Assembly (NCBI GenBank): GCA_036555105.1 | Contig: DATBMA010000081.1 | Coordinates: forward strand, 1-59,606 | Reading direction: 5' to 3' | Length of the DNA stretch: 59,606 bases | Origin: DATBMA01 sp036555105 | Lineage (GTDB): Bacteria > Actinomycetota > Acidimicrobiia > Spongiisociales > ZC4RG35 | Part shown: in pieces, positions 42,840-50,933 of the stretch | Position numbering within the stretch: the first letter of the stretch is position 1 | Layout: each line of letters opens with the position of its first letter | Made by a program: the position numbers and the translations under genes | Notes under the pieces: model-generated | The model's database searches: none | The model's input: the letters and a program-made list of their open reading frames with translations, nothing else | What the model was told of the DNA's origin: nothing

Positions 42840-44134
42840 CGGCGGTCTCCTTCCAGTAGGGCGATGACTGCGGCAGCGAAGCGATCGCCGCGATCGGCAT
42901 AGGACTCGAACATGTCGAAGGAGGCACAACCCGGGGCCAGCAAGACGGTGTCGCCGGGCCCGGCCCAGCCGGCAGCCAGGTCGACCGCTTCCTCCATCGA
43001 CCCCGCCATGGCTCCCCGGTCCGCTGCCGCCACGGCCAAGGAGGGCCCTGAAGACCCGATGGCTATCAGCCGCTTCACATTCGGCTCGTGGGCCAGCGGA
43101 GTCAGGTCGAGGCCTTTGGCCAGGCCGCCGGCGATCAGGACCACCGATGGATAGGCCCGGATGGCCGCCAGGGCGGAATGGGGGTTGGTGGCCTTGGAGT
43201 CGTCTATCCAGCTCACTCCTCCAAGCGATCTGACCAGCGTCCGGCGGTGAGCGGGAGGGCGGAAGTCCCGGCACACTGCTGCCACCGCCTCGGGCTTGGC
43301 GCCATGATCGAGGGCGGCTACCCCGGCGGCGGCCACGTCCACGACCATCACCGCGTCGGCCCGTTGCAGCTCGGCCAGGGGAACGTCAACCCCCGGCAGA
43401 TGGAGGATGTCACCTTCGACCCCCGAGCCGCCGGCCGGGACCCTGGTCGCCGAGACGGGATGAAGCCTCGCCGACGCCGGCCGCACCAAGCCGGCGGCTC
43501 CCTGGTCGTCCGCATCGAACACCAGTAGGTCCGACGGGCCCTGGTTGGCGAACACCTTGGCCTTGGCAGCCGCATAGGCCCCATATGACCCGTGCCAGTC
43601 CAGGTGATCTGGTGCAACGTTGAGCAACACAGCCGTGGACGGCCGAAAGCCGGTGGTGAATCGAAGTTGGAAGCTCGATACCTCGAGCACGAACACGTCC
43701 ACCGGCTCGTGCACGACCGATGAGAGCGCGATGCCGATATTGCCAACGGCCAGTGCCTTCAAGCCCGACGCCTGCAGCATGGCGGTGGCGGCTTCAGTGA
43801 CCGTCGTCTTCCCGTTGGTCCCCGTGACGGCCAGGACCGGCGAGTCGAGATGCCTCCAGGCGAACTCGATCTCGCTCCATATCTCCACTCCGGCTTCCAG
43901 GGCGTCGACTATCGGGCCAGATCTCTCGGAGAATCCGGGTGAGGCGATCAGGAGATCGACGCCAGACAAGAGGTCGGGCGACCAGGCTCCGCCGACTACT
44001 CCGATCCCGGAGGCAACCAGCTGAGTCGGGTCGACCGGGCTCTCGTCGAACACGGTGACCCGATGCCCATCGGCCTTGGCCAAGAGGGCGGCCGCCGTTC
44101 CAGAGCGGGCGGCCCCGAGTATGAGGGTCCTCAT
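42836..44134 (-). CDS. murD: UDP-N-acetylmuramoyl-L-alanine--D-glutamate ligase
   Basis: 432 aa Mur ligase. P-loop AVTGTNGKTTVTEA, LNVAPDHLDWHGSY box and C-terminal SWIDDSKATNPHSALAA. Adds D-Glu to UDP-MurNAc-L-Ala. ATG 44134 overlaps the mraY stop by 4 nt (ATGA). Confidence 0.95.
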   Translation of the reverse strand: MRTLILGAARSGTAAALLAKADGHRVTVFDESPVDPTQLVASGIGVVGGAWSPDLLSGVDLLIASPGFSERSGPIVDALEAGVEIWSEIEFAWRHLDSPVLAVTGTNGKTTVTEAATAMLQASGLKALAVGNIGIALSSVVHEPVDVFVLEVSSFQLRFTTGFRPSTAVLLNVAPDHLDWHGSYGAYAAAKAKVFANQGPSDLLVFDADDQGAAGLVRPASARLHPVSATRVPAGGSGVEGDILHLPGVDVPLAELQRADAVMVVDVAAAGVAALDHGAKPEAVAAVCRDFRPPAHRRTLVRSLGGVSWIDDSKATNPHSALAAIRAYPSVVLIAGGLAKGLDLTPLAHEPNVKRLIAIGSSGPSLAVAAADRGAMAGSMEEAVDLAAGWAGPGDTVLLAPGCASFDMFESYADRGDRFAAAVIALLEGDRR

Positions 44135-45207
44135 CCCAGTATCCCCTCCACGGCCAGGAAGTCGCCGTAGAAGAGCCCGAGCCCCAGCGCCACCAGCAAC
44201 GCGGTGAGGATCCAGAACCTGATCACCACGGTCGTCTCCGGCCATCCGGCGAGGTCGAAATGGAAGTGGATGGGCGTCATCCTGAACACCCGATTCCCTG
44301 TCAGGCGAAAGCTGGCCACCTGAATCATCACCGACAAGGTCTCGATCACGAATATCCCGCCGAGGACCACCAACAGCAGCTGGGTGCTCGACAGCAGGGC
44401 GAGCGCCGCCAACAGGCCGCCAATCGACTGCGACCCGATGTCACCCATGAAGATCCTGGCAGGCGGGGCGTTCCACCAAAGGAATCCGAGGAGAGCCCCG
44501 AACATCGCTGCCGCGATGATCGCCAGCTCGAGCGGGTCGACTGCCTCCGGGTACACGCCCGGAGCCCCCACTGCCGGGGGGCTATTACGGAACTGCCAGA
44601 AGGCGATGATCGTGTACGCCCCGAAAACGAGCGCCGACGATCCCGCGGCCAGCCCATCCATCCCGTCGGTGAGATTCACCCCGTTGGCTGCCCCTGACAA
44701 CATGATCAGGACCCACACCACGAAGAAGACGCCGAGGTCGATGCCGAGCGGACGCACGAAAGAGATCTCGGTCGAAACTCCCACCTGGTCGGCCCACAGG
44801 GCGAAAAGGGCGGCGACGACCAGCTGCAGGCCGAACTTGGCGGCCTTGCCGAGGCCGAGGCTGCGCTTGCGCGAGTACTTGATTACGTCGTCGAGGAAAC
44901 CGACCAGCCCCATTCCCACCAGCGCCAGCACAGCCAGCAGCCCGCCAGGCTGGGGTGGACGCCACTCGAAGCCCAATCCGTCCGCCGGCGTCCACACCCT
45001 CACATGGGAGATGAAGTAGGCGACCACCACCGAGATGACGAACACCAGCCCGCCCATCGTCGGTGTGCCCTGCTTATGGACATGACCCGCCAGCTCCTCC
45101 TGGATGAACTGGCCGACGCTGCGCTCGCGCAGCAAGGCGATGGCGACCGGCGTGACCAGCAACACGAGCAGCAGCGCCACTCCGGCGGCAACGAGCAGAG
45201 AGATCAC
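44131..45207 (-). CDS. mraY: Phospho-MurNAc-pentapeptide transferase
   Basis: 358 aa with about ten membrane segments; makes lipid I. Signature HKQGTPTMGG with the catalytic-region NLTDGMDGLAAG and MGDIGSQSIGG; C-terminal TPIHFHFDLAGWPE with the HHH-like box. The GTG start overlaps the murE stop (GTGA, 45204-45207), leaving no room for murF, which normally lies here. Confidence 0.95.
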   Translation of the reverse strand: MISLLVAAGVALLLVLLVTPVAIALLRERSVGQFIQEELAGHVHKQGTPTMGGLVFVISVVVAYFISHVRVWTPADGLGFEWRPPQPGGLLAVLALVGMGLVGFLDDVIKYSRKRSLGLGKAAKFGLQLVVAALFALWADQVGVSTEISFVRPLGIDLGVFFVVWVLIMLSGAANGVNLTDGMDGLAAGSSALVFGAYTIIAFWQFRNSPPAVGAPGVYPEAVDPLELAIIAAAMFGALLGFLWWNAPPARIFMGDIGSQSIGGLLAALALLSSTQLLLVVLGGIFVIETLSVMIQVASFRLTGNRVFRMTPIHFHFDLAGWPETTVVIRFWILTALLVALGLGLFYGDFLAVEGILG

Positions 45208-46643
45208 GGCTGAGCTCCCCGCGGTCGCATCAGCTCATCCCTGACCACCTGGCGATCGTCGAACGGCAGGGTCCTTCCCCCAATCTCCTGCCCCCGTTCG
45301 TGACCGCGCCCGAGCACGAGCACCATGTCGCCTGACTGCGCGACAGCCAGCGCAGCCCGGATCGCCTCGCGGCGGTCGACTACTTGCATGCGCTGGTCGT
45401 TGCTGACCCCCTCCATCACCTGGCCCACGATGGCGGCGGGGTCCTCCGAGCGGGGGTTGTCGGAGGTGACGATGACCACGTCGGCAGCCGAGGCCGCCTC
45501 TCCCATTTGCCTCCGCTTTCCGGTGTCGCGGTCGCCACCCGCCCCGAAAACGACGATCACCCTCCCCGTCGTCAGCCTGCGGGCGGCGGCGACGGCATTG
45601 GCGATTCCATCCGGGGTGTGGGCATAGTCGACGATGACCGGGGCGGGAGGCCCCTGGGCGACCAGCTCGAAGCGCCCAGGCACCGGCGCCACCTGTGCCA
45701 GGCCCTGGGCGATCTCATCGGGCCCGATCCCCACCGTCCAGGCACATGCCGCAGCCACCAAGGCGTTGGCCACGTTGAAGTCGGCGGCAATCGGCAAGGC
45801 GACCTCCACCCTGGCATCGGGAAGGACCAACCGGAAACGGCTGCCTTCCAGGGCCGACTCCACTCGCTCGGCGCGGACCGCCCCCTGACTGCCGACAGTC
45901 AGGCTGTCGGGCCGCATGCCAAGGAGGCGGCGGCCGTATGGGTCGTCGATCCAGATGACCGCCTTCTCGGCTATCTCGATCAGGTGCGCCTTGGCCTCGA
46001 AGTACGACTCCATGTCGTTGTGGAAGTCGAGATGGTCCTGGGTCAGGTTTGTGAAGGCACCCACCGCGAACCTGGTGGAGTCGACCCGCCTGAGGGCGAG
46101 AGCGTGGCTGGAGATCTCGGCCGCGACCAAGGTGGCGCCGGCGTCTGCCATCAACCGCAGGATCCGCTGGAAGTCGCTCGCCTCGGGGGTGGTGCGGGGA
46201 TTGGGTATGAGCCGACCCCCTACCCTGGTCTGGACGGTCCCGATGAGGCCGCTGATCCGGCCGGCCGCCCCACCGATCGCCTCCAAGAGATGAGTGACCG
46301 TGGTCTTGCCGTTGGTCCCGGTCACCCCCAGAAGCTGCAACTCGAGAGAAGGATGGCCGTGCACCTCGGCCGAGATCGGGGCCAGTGCTCGGCGGGTGTC
46401 ATCCACCAACAACTGCGGAACGGTTGTCTCGACGCCGTGATCGACGCATACGGCAGGAGACCCCGCCGAGACCGCTTCCCCCACGAACTCATGCCCGTCG
46501 CGGGTTGCTCCTCTCATCGCCACGTACAGGGTGCCCGCTCCCACTTGGCGGCTGTCATGGGTGGCATCGGAAACGGTCACAGTGGCGTCGCCGACTACCT
46601 GGCCGCCCGCAACCTCTGCCAGGCGTACAAGGGCACTAGCCAT
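45204..46643 (-). CDS. murE: UDP-MurNAc-tripeptide ligase (meso-DAP adding)
   Basis: 479 aa, normal length. P-loop GVTGTNGKTTVTHLLEA, acceptor region RTTPEASD, carbamylated-Lys region (YFEAKAHLI) and VDYAHTPDGI. The substrate-specificity motif is DNPRSEDP (near residue 395), diagnostic of meso-diaminopimelate. Overlaps ftsI by 8 nt and mraY by 4 nt. There is no extra domain that could stand in for MurF. Confidence 0.95.
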   Translation of the reverse strand: MASALVRLAEVAGGQVVGDATVTVSDATHDSRQVGAGTLYVAMRGATRDGHEFVGEAVSAGSPAVCVDHGVETTVPQLLVDDTRRALAPISAEVHGHPSLELQLLGVTGTNGKTTVTHLLEAIGGAAGRISGLIGTVQTRVGGRLIPNPRTTPEASDFQRILRLMADAGATLVAAEISSHALALRRVDSTRFAVGAFTNLTQDHLDFHNDMESYFEAKAHLIEIAEKAVIWIDDPYGRRLLGMRPDSLTVGSQGAVRAERVESALEGSRFRLVLPDARVEVALPIAADFNVANALVAAACAWTVGIGPDEIAQGLAQVAPVPGRFELVAQGPPAPVIVDYAHTPDGIANAVAAARRLTTGRVIVVFGAGGDRDTGKRRQMGEAASAADVVIVTSDNPRSEDPAAIVGQVMEGVSNDQRMQVVDRREAIRAALAVAQSGDMVLVLGRGHERGQEIGGRTLPFDDRQVVRDELMRPRGAQP

Positions 46644-48378
46644 CGTCGCCGTCCGGCGTGACTGCCAGGCGATGCAGCGCCTGTTCCATCACCGCCGAGA
46701 AGGCGGGGGCGGCGGCGAGGCCACCGGTCCGATATTCGAAGCTCGGATTGTCAACCACCACCGCGACGACCACCTTGGGATCGTCGATCGGGGCCATGCC
46801 GACGAAGCTGGCGATGGTGAGATCCGTGTAGCGCCCGTCCTCTCCGAGCTTGTTGGCGGTGCCGGTCTTGCCTCCGACCCGATAGCCCGGGACCTGGGCG
46901 CGGTGGCCGGTACCCGACTCGACCACTCCGGCCAGGAGGTGCCTCATGACCCAGGCGGTGTCGGCCGACACCACCTGATGGGTAGCAGGCTCGACTGGCA
47001 CCACCGATCCATCGGCCTCACCGTGCGAGGCAACTAAATGCGGCTGCACCCAAAGGCCGTCGTTGGCAACCGCCGCGTAGGCCGCGGCCATCTGCATCGG
47101 AGTCACGGCGATCCCGTAGCCGATCGCCGCCGAGAGCGGGCATACCTCGCACGAGGCATCCATGCCGATCAGGCCGGCAGCCTCTCCTGAGTAGTCGATG
47201 CCGGTCTGTTGGCCGAGGCCGAAGCGCTCCATGTACTCGGGGATCGTCCCGCTTGGGAGCAGCTGGGCGATGCGGATGGTGCCCACGTTGCTCGATGATC
47301 GGAAGATGTCGGCGACGGTCATGTCCTCGACCGCATGGGGATCGAAGTCGCGATAACAGCCGAAGATGTCGTCATCGATGCGGACACAAGCTTGCGGTCG
47401 CAGCTCGATGAAGTCGCCCACCTCATCGATCACGGTCTCAGGGCTGACCACGCCCTCCTCGATCGCCCCGGCCACCGAGATCAGCTTCTGGGTGGAGCCG
47501 GGCTCGTAAGTCCCCCTGACTATGAAGTTGGAGAAGGGCTGGCCGTCGGCCCCCTGCCTGGTCGCTGGGTCGAACTCCGGTGCCCCAGCCATTGCCAGCA
47601 CTTCACCGGTTTCCACCTCCAGTGCCACGATCCAGCAGCCCTCGGCTCCGGTCTCTTGCAGCGTGTCGACACAGGCTCGCTCGGCCGCGTATTGGATGGG
47701 TAGGTCGATGGTGGTGACCAGGTCCGAGCCGGCCACGGCCGGAGTCGTCTCGCTACGGGCCCATGGTATGGGGGTGCCGTCCGGGGCTCGCTCGAACATG
47801 ACCTCGCCAGGGATCCCTCTCAGTGAGTCGTTGAACTCGTACTCGAGCCCCTCTTTGCCGACCCCGTCGATGTCCACAAAGCCCACGACATGGGAAGCAA
47901 TGGTGTTGGTCGGATAGACTCGCTTTGCCTCGTCATGGCTGTAGACGCCTGCCAGCTCCAGGCTCGTCACCTGAGAAGCCAGGTCGAGCTCCACCTGTCG
48001 CTTGAGATACACGAACGTCTTGTCGGACCTCAGCTCATCGAGGACGGTGCCCTGGTCGAGGCCGAGCAAGCCACCCACCTGCTGGGCAACGAACACCGGC
48101 TCGGTCACCTCCTGCGGGACCACGAACAGGCTCTCCGCTTCGACCGTCATCGCCATCGGGTCGCCGTTCCGGTCGAAGATGTTTCCCCGCTGCGGGGCTA
48201 GCTCTCTGGTGGTCAAGCGCTGTTCGAGGCCGAGGTCGGCCAGCTCGGCGGCATCCACCACCTGCACCTGATACAGGCGACCGCCCATCGCCACCCAGGC
48301 GAGGACAAGGCCCACCCCGAGCGCAGCCAGCCGCAGGTGACTTGGCGAGAAGCGGCGGCCGGCCCGGCGGGCGGCCAC
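46636..48378 (-). CDS. ftsI: Division-specific transpeptidase FtsI (PBP3)
   Basis: 580 aa from GTG 48378, giving the usual short cytoplasmic tail and one membrane helix (LRLAALGVGLVLAWVAMG). PBP dimerisation domain, then transpeptidase with SxxK at Ser295 (STQK), SSN near 361 (SSSNVGT) and KTG at 504-506 (GGKTGTANK). An in-frame GTG at 48438 would start inside the upstream tandem repeat and lacks a Shine-Dalgarno sequence, so it is less likely. There is no PASTA domain, as expected for FtsI. Confidence 0.95.
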   Translation of the reverse strand: MAARRAGRRFSPSHLRLAALGVGLVLAWVAMGGRLYQVQVVDAAELADLGLEQRLTTRELAPQRGNIFDRNGDPMAMTVEAESLFVVPQEVTEPVFVAQQVGGLLGLDQGTVLDELRSDKTFVYLKRQVELDLASQVTSLELAGVYSHDEAKRVYPTNTIASHVVGFVDIDGVGKEGLEYEFNDSLRGIPGEVMFERAPDGTPIPWARSETTPAVAGSDLVTTIDLPIQYAAERACVDTLQETGAEGCWIVALEVETGEVLAMAGAPEFDPATRQGADGQPFSNFIVRGTYEPGSTQKLISVAGAIEEGVVSPETVIDEVGDFIELRPQACVRIDDDIFGCYRDFDPHAVEDMTVADIFRSSSNVGTIRIAQLLPSGTIPEYMERFGLGQQTGIDYSGEAAGLIGMDASCEVCPLSAAIGYGIAVTPMQMAAAYAAVANDGLWVQPHLVASHGEADGSVVPVEPATHQVVSADTAWVMRHLLAGVVESGTGHRAQVPGYRVGGKTGTANKLGEDGRYTDLTIASFVGMAPIDDPKVVVAVVVDNPSFEYRTGGLAAAPAFSAVMEQALHRLAVTPDGDDG

Positions 48379-48442
48379 GTCAGTCCCCCGGCCGGCAGCC
48401 TGGAGGCAGGAGACCGGGGTCGGTCGCCGTCCACCCACGGCC

Positions 48443-48640
48443 AGCGCGTTGGCGGGTGTTCACGGAGTCGGCAGTCGGCGGGAATGCTCGGTCGCCGTCC
48501 ACGCTGCTCAACAGACAGCCAGCGCGTTGGCGGGTGTTCACGGAGTCGACAGTCGGCGGGAATGCTCGGTCGCGGGTGATCACGGAGTCGACAGTCGGCG
48601 GGAATGCATGGTCGCGGGGGATCATGGAGTCGGGCTCTGA
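48443..48640. repeat. Tandem repeat array between ftsL and ftsI
   Basis: The 20-mer CACGGAGTCGACAGTCGGCG recurs at 48461 (one mismatch), 48539 and 48581, with a decayed copy from 48623 inside the ftsL C-terminal codons. Copies 1 and 2 share a longer unit (78-bp period, starting AGCGCGTTGGCGGG at 48443 and 48521); copies 2 to 4 are 42 bp apart. It makes the only gap of more than 200 nt in an otherwise overlapping operon. Confidence 0.8.
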
Positions 48641-49053
48641 CCGCGAGACGAAGGAGTGGTTTCCCCCTCGAGTCGCTGGATGGCGGACCAGCGAGGGTCG
48701 ACCGGAGCGTCCTCTACCACCCCGGCCACGGAGAGATGGACGCTGTGCAGAGGGAAGACCATGCCCATGTCCTCGGCCAGCGGGGCTATGCGGGCCGGGC
48801 TCTCCAGCCGCCCGATCTCGAGCCGCAGCCTCTGATTCTGCGATGTCTGCTCGGCGATCTGGCGCTCGATATCGGCCAATTCCACTGCGCCACGATCGAG
48901 GGCGGTGCGAGTCAGGACCAATCCCAGGAATGCGACCACCGCCACCAGGGAGACGACGAACCAAGGGGCCGCCAGCAGGCGCACAGGACGGCGGCCGGAC
49001 AGAACCCTGAGCCCACCTTGCGGTCGGGGCAGCCGAAGTGGGGAAACGGTCAT
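48622..49053 (-). CDS. ftsL: FtsL-like divisome protein
   Basis: 143 aa. A basic cytoplasmic tail (about 1-28), one membrane helix (FVVSLVAVVAFLGLVL), then a coiled coil (VELADIERQIAEQTSQNQRL ...) and a disordered tail. Position between rsmH and ftsI plus topology identify it; primary sequence of FtsL is poorly conserved. Its last codons run into the decayed copy of the tandem repeat, so the C-terminus may have been reshaped by repeat spread. Overlaps rsmH by 4 nt. Confidence 0.82.
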   Translation of the reverse strand: MTVSPLRLPRPQGGLRVLSGRRPVRLLAAPWFVVSLVAVVAFLGLVLTRTALDRGAVELADIERQIAEQTSQNQRLRLEIGRLESPARIAPLAEDMGMVFPLHSVHLSVAGVVEDAPVDPRWSAIQRLEGETTPSSRGQSPTP

Positions 49054-49973
49054 GCAGCCACCTTCTGGATCGCGCGGAGGCGCGCGGATCGAGCCCGCCG
49101 GTTGGCCGCCACCTCATCCGGTTGAGGGCGGAGCACACCTCTGGTCAACAGGCGAAACCGAGGGTTGGCTCCACAGGCACAAACGGGGAACTCCGGTGGA
49201 CATGTGCATCCCCCGACCGAGGCCGCAAATCGCTGCTTGACGATTCGGTCTTCGAGCGAGTGATAGGAGATGGCCACACAGCGCCCGTCGGTGACGAGCA
49301 TGCCGAGTGCCGCGTCGAGCCCGGCGCGTATCGCTCCCAGTTCGTCGTTTACGGCGATCCGCAATGCCTGGAACGTGCGCCTGGCCGGATGGAGGCGGCG
49401 GGCCGAGCCAGGGGAAGCCTCGGCGACCACGCGGGCGAGATGAGCCGTGTCACGAATGGGGCGATTACGGACGATTGCCGCGGCGATGCGAGCCGCACCC
49501 GGCTCCTCTCCCAAGGTCCGGATCAGCTCCGCCAGCTCCGCCCGGGGTAGGTCGTTGACGAGGTCGGCGGCAGTCGCCGTCTGCGACGGATCCATCCGCA
49601 TATCGAGGGGGCCGGGAGACTGATACGAGAAGCCGCGCGAGGGCTCGTCGAGCTGGTGCGCAGAGACCCCGAAGTCGAAGAGGGCACCGGCCAGGCTGGT
49701 GATCCCCTCCTGCTCCAGGATGTCCTCCAGCCGGGCGAAGTTCCCTCCCACCACCTTCACTTCCTCTCCCATCCGCGTCGCCTGCGCCACCGCCTCTGGA
49801 TCGCGATCGATCCCCAACAACCGGTGGCCGGGCCCTAACGCAGAGCGCAAGCGCTCCGCGTGCCCGCCGCCGCCGAAGGTGGCGTCGACCACCACCCCTG
49901 CTGGCACCGGGACCATCAGGTCCACCACCTCCTCGGCCATCACCGGCCGGTGGTATTCCCGGTCCTGGGCCAT
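49050..49973 (-). CDS. rsmH: 16S rRNA (cytosine-1402-N4) methyltransferase
   Basis: 307 aa. SAM-binding DATFGGGGHAERL, GIDRDPEAV, and FDFGVSAHQLDEPSRGFSY, a family hallmark. A four-Cys segment (CTCPPEFPVCACG) typical of actinobacterial members lies near the C-terminus, just after YHSLEDRIVKQRF. ATG 49973 follows the G-rich CCGGGGGGCTGGCA, which is also one arm of a 13-bp inverted repeat. Confidence 0.94.
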   Translation of the reverse strand: MAQDREYHRPVMAEEVVDLMVPVPAGVVVDATFGGGGHAERLRSALGPGHRLLGIDRDPEAVAQATRMGEEVKVVGGNFARLEDILEQEGITSLAGALFDFGVSAHQLDEPSRGFSYQSPGPLDMRMDPSQTATAADLVNDLPRAELAELIRTLGEEPGAARIAAAIVRNRPIRDTAHLARVVAEASPGSARRLHPARRTFQALRIAVNDELGAIRAGLDAALGMLVTDGRCVAISYHSLEDRIVKQRFAASVGGCTCPPEFPVCACGANPRFRLLTRGVLRPQPDEVAANRRARSARLRAIQKVAA

Positions 49974-49974
49974 T

Positions 49975-50050
49975 GCCAGCCCCCCGGGCGCTGGCACCAA
50001 AGGAAGCGGGCGGAGTCAGGGGCCTTCCGTTTGGTATCCGGGGGGCTGGC
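49975..50050 (-). promoter_or_regulatory. 13-bp inverted repeat sequestering the rsmH ribosome-binding site
   Basis: GCCAGCCCCCCGG (plus strand 49975-49987) and CCGGGGGGCTGGC (50038-50050) are perfect inverted copies separated by 50 nt. In the mRNA the rsmH-proximal arm contains the G-run next to the ATG, so folding would hide it. It occupies the whole mraZ-rsmH gap. Confidence 0.5.
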
Positions 50051-50062
50051 GATGATCCAGGA

Positions 50063-50491
50063 TCAGGAGCCGGCTGCCTCCTCCCCTCCGTCCAGGTACT
50101 CGCGCTCGGCGCGTTCCAGGTCGGCGGCGTAGGTGTTGGGGTTCCAAACCTCGACGTGATCGATTACACCGAGCACGGCGGCCTCGGAGCCGAGTTGCAG
50201 GCCGGCGAAGTTCCGCAGCTCCTCGTTGATCAGCACCCGTCCCTGCTTGTCGGGCTGCTGGTAGTCGGCATCGGCTGCGAAGGTCCGCGCCAGACGCCGG
50301 GAGGACGCGTTCTCGGGCATCTCCCTCACCTGCTCGGCCTTCTTGGTGAAGTCCCCGAGCGTGAAGAGGAGGAGGCTGCCGTCCCGGCCTTTTGTGATGA
50401 CGCAGCCCGATGCCAGCTCGGCGCGAAAACGGGACGGCAGGACCAGGCGGCCCTTTTCGTCGACGATGTGTTTGGCCTTGCCGAGAAACAC
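50063..50491 (-). CDS. mraZ: MraZ, repressor of the division/cell-wall cluster
   Basis: 142 aa with two SpoVT-AbrB-like halves, each with the DxKGR motif (DEKGRLVLPSRFR near the start; PDKQGRVLINEELR near 80). MraZ binds repeats of TGGG-type DNA in front of its own gene and represses dcw transcription. GTG 50491 with GAGGGAT upstream. A five-repeat operator lies 40-85 nt upstream. Confidence 0.95.
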   Translation of the reverse strand: MFLGKAKHIVDEKGRLVLPSRFRAELASGCVITKGRDGSLLLFTLGDFTKKAEQVREMPENASSRRLARTFAADADYQQPDKQGRVLINEELRNFAGLQLGSEAAVLGVIDHVEVWNPNTYAADLERAEREYLDGGEEAAGS

Positions 50492-50530
50492 AGATCCCGA
50501 TCCCTCATTCGGTCTTGATCCTCCGGTGAG

Positions 50531-50575
50531 ACGCCACTATGGCCCACTTCAACCCACTTGTCAACACTTTCCCCC
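50531..50575 (-). promoter_or_regulatory. MraZ operator: five 10-bp direct repeats
   Basis: Reading the minus strand, GTGGG, GTGTT, GTGGG, GTGGG and GTGGC occur at exactly 10-bp spacing (plus-strand positions 50571, 50561, 50551, 50541 and 50531, each the complement CCCAC or a near match). Known MraZ operators are three or more TGGGN repeats with a 10-bp period, so this is the expected site, here with five units and overlapping the promoter. Confidence 0.75.
50534..50562 (-). promoter_or_regulatory. mraZ/dcw promoter
   Basis: A perfect -35 TTGACA (50562-50557) and -10-like CATAGT (50539-50534) are spaced by 17 bp on the minus strand. Initiation near 50527 would give a leader of about 36 nt. 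Both boxes are interleaved with the MraZ repeats, which suits direct repression by occlusion. Confidence 0.65.
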
Positions 50576-50607
50576 ACTAGTCCTCCCTCAGGGCCCATGT
50601 CCAAGTC

Positions 50608-50695
50608 TCCCCCCTCCCCCAAAGAGCGCAGCGAGGGCCGGGGGAGGTGGCACGAAGTGCCGTTGGGGGGAGTGGGAAGGTTTGTGCGAAGCACA
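50608..50695. repeat. REP-like hairpin cluster with GAA loops
   Basis: Within the 357-nt gene-free stretch 50577-50933, CCTCCCCC (50613-50620) pairs perfectly with GGGGGAGG (50640-50647); TCCCCCCTCCCCCAA (50608-50622) also matches a downstream TTGGGGGGAGTGGGA (50663-50677) at 12 of 15 positions. Inside and after are two tight hairpins with GAA loops: GGCAC-GAA-GTGCC (50649-50661) and TGTGC-GAA-GCACA (50683-50695). The look is that of a dispersed palindromic element. Confidence 0.5.
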
Positions 50696-50790
50696 GGAGG
50701 GGGTCTTCGCTCGGACCAGTTGTGAGTCTCCAAATGGGAGGTCTCGAGCTCTCGAAGGTCTCGGAAGGACTGCCGAGCCCATCGCAGCCC

Positions 50791-50908
50791 GTGAGACCCC
50801 GAGCCCGTGAGACCCCGAGCCCGTGAGACCTCGAGCCCTTGAGACCGTGTGACCGTGCCACCGTGCCACCGTGCGACCGTCGGAGTGCGACGGTGCGGCC
50901 GTGGGACC
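50791..50908. repeat. Octamer tandem array F (about 15 units, inverted orientation)
   Basis: Eleven contiguous octamers run 50791-50878: GTGAGACC alternating with CCGAGCCC or TCGAGCCC, then TTGAGACC, GTGTGACC, GTGCCACC twice, GTGCGACC. After one 6-nt unit, GTGCGACG, GTGCGGCC and GTGGGACC follow to 50908. It is the reverse-complement orientation of arrays A to D, and ends 5 nt before the -10 of the HNH gene. Confidence 0.85.
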
Positions 50909-50913
50909 TGCGA

Positions 50914-50919
50914 TATCCT
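50914..50919 (+). promoter_or_regulatory. -10 element of the HNH gene
   Basis: TATCCT ends 14 nt before the GTG at 50934. No Shine-Dalgarno sequence is visible. Array F covers its -35 region. Confidence 0.4.
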
Positions 50920-50933
50920 TCGCGTCGAAGCAC

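Noticed and set aside
45204..46643. MurE-MurF fusion explaining the missing murF
   Set aside because: MurE is 479 aa, the usual length for one enzyme, with a single P-loop.
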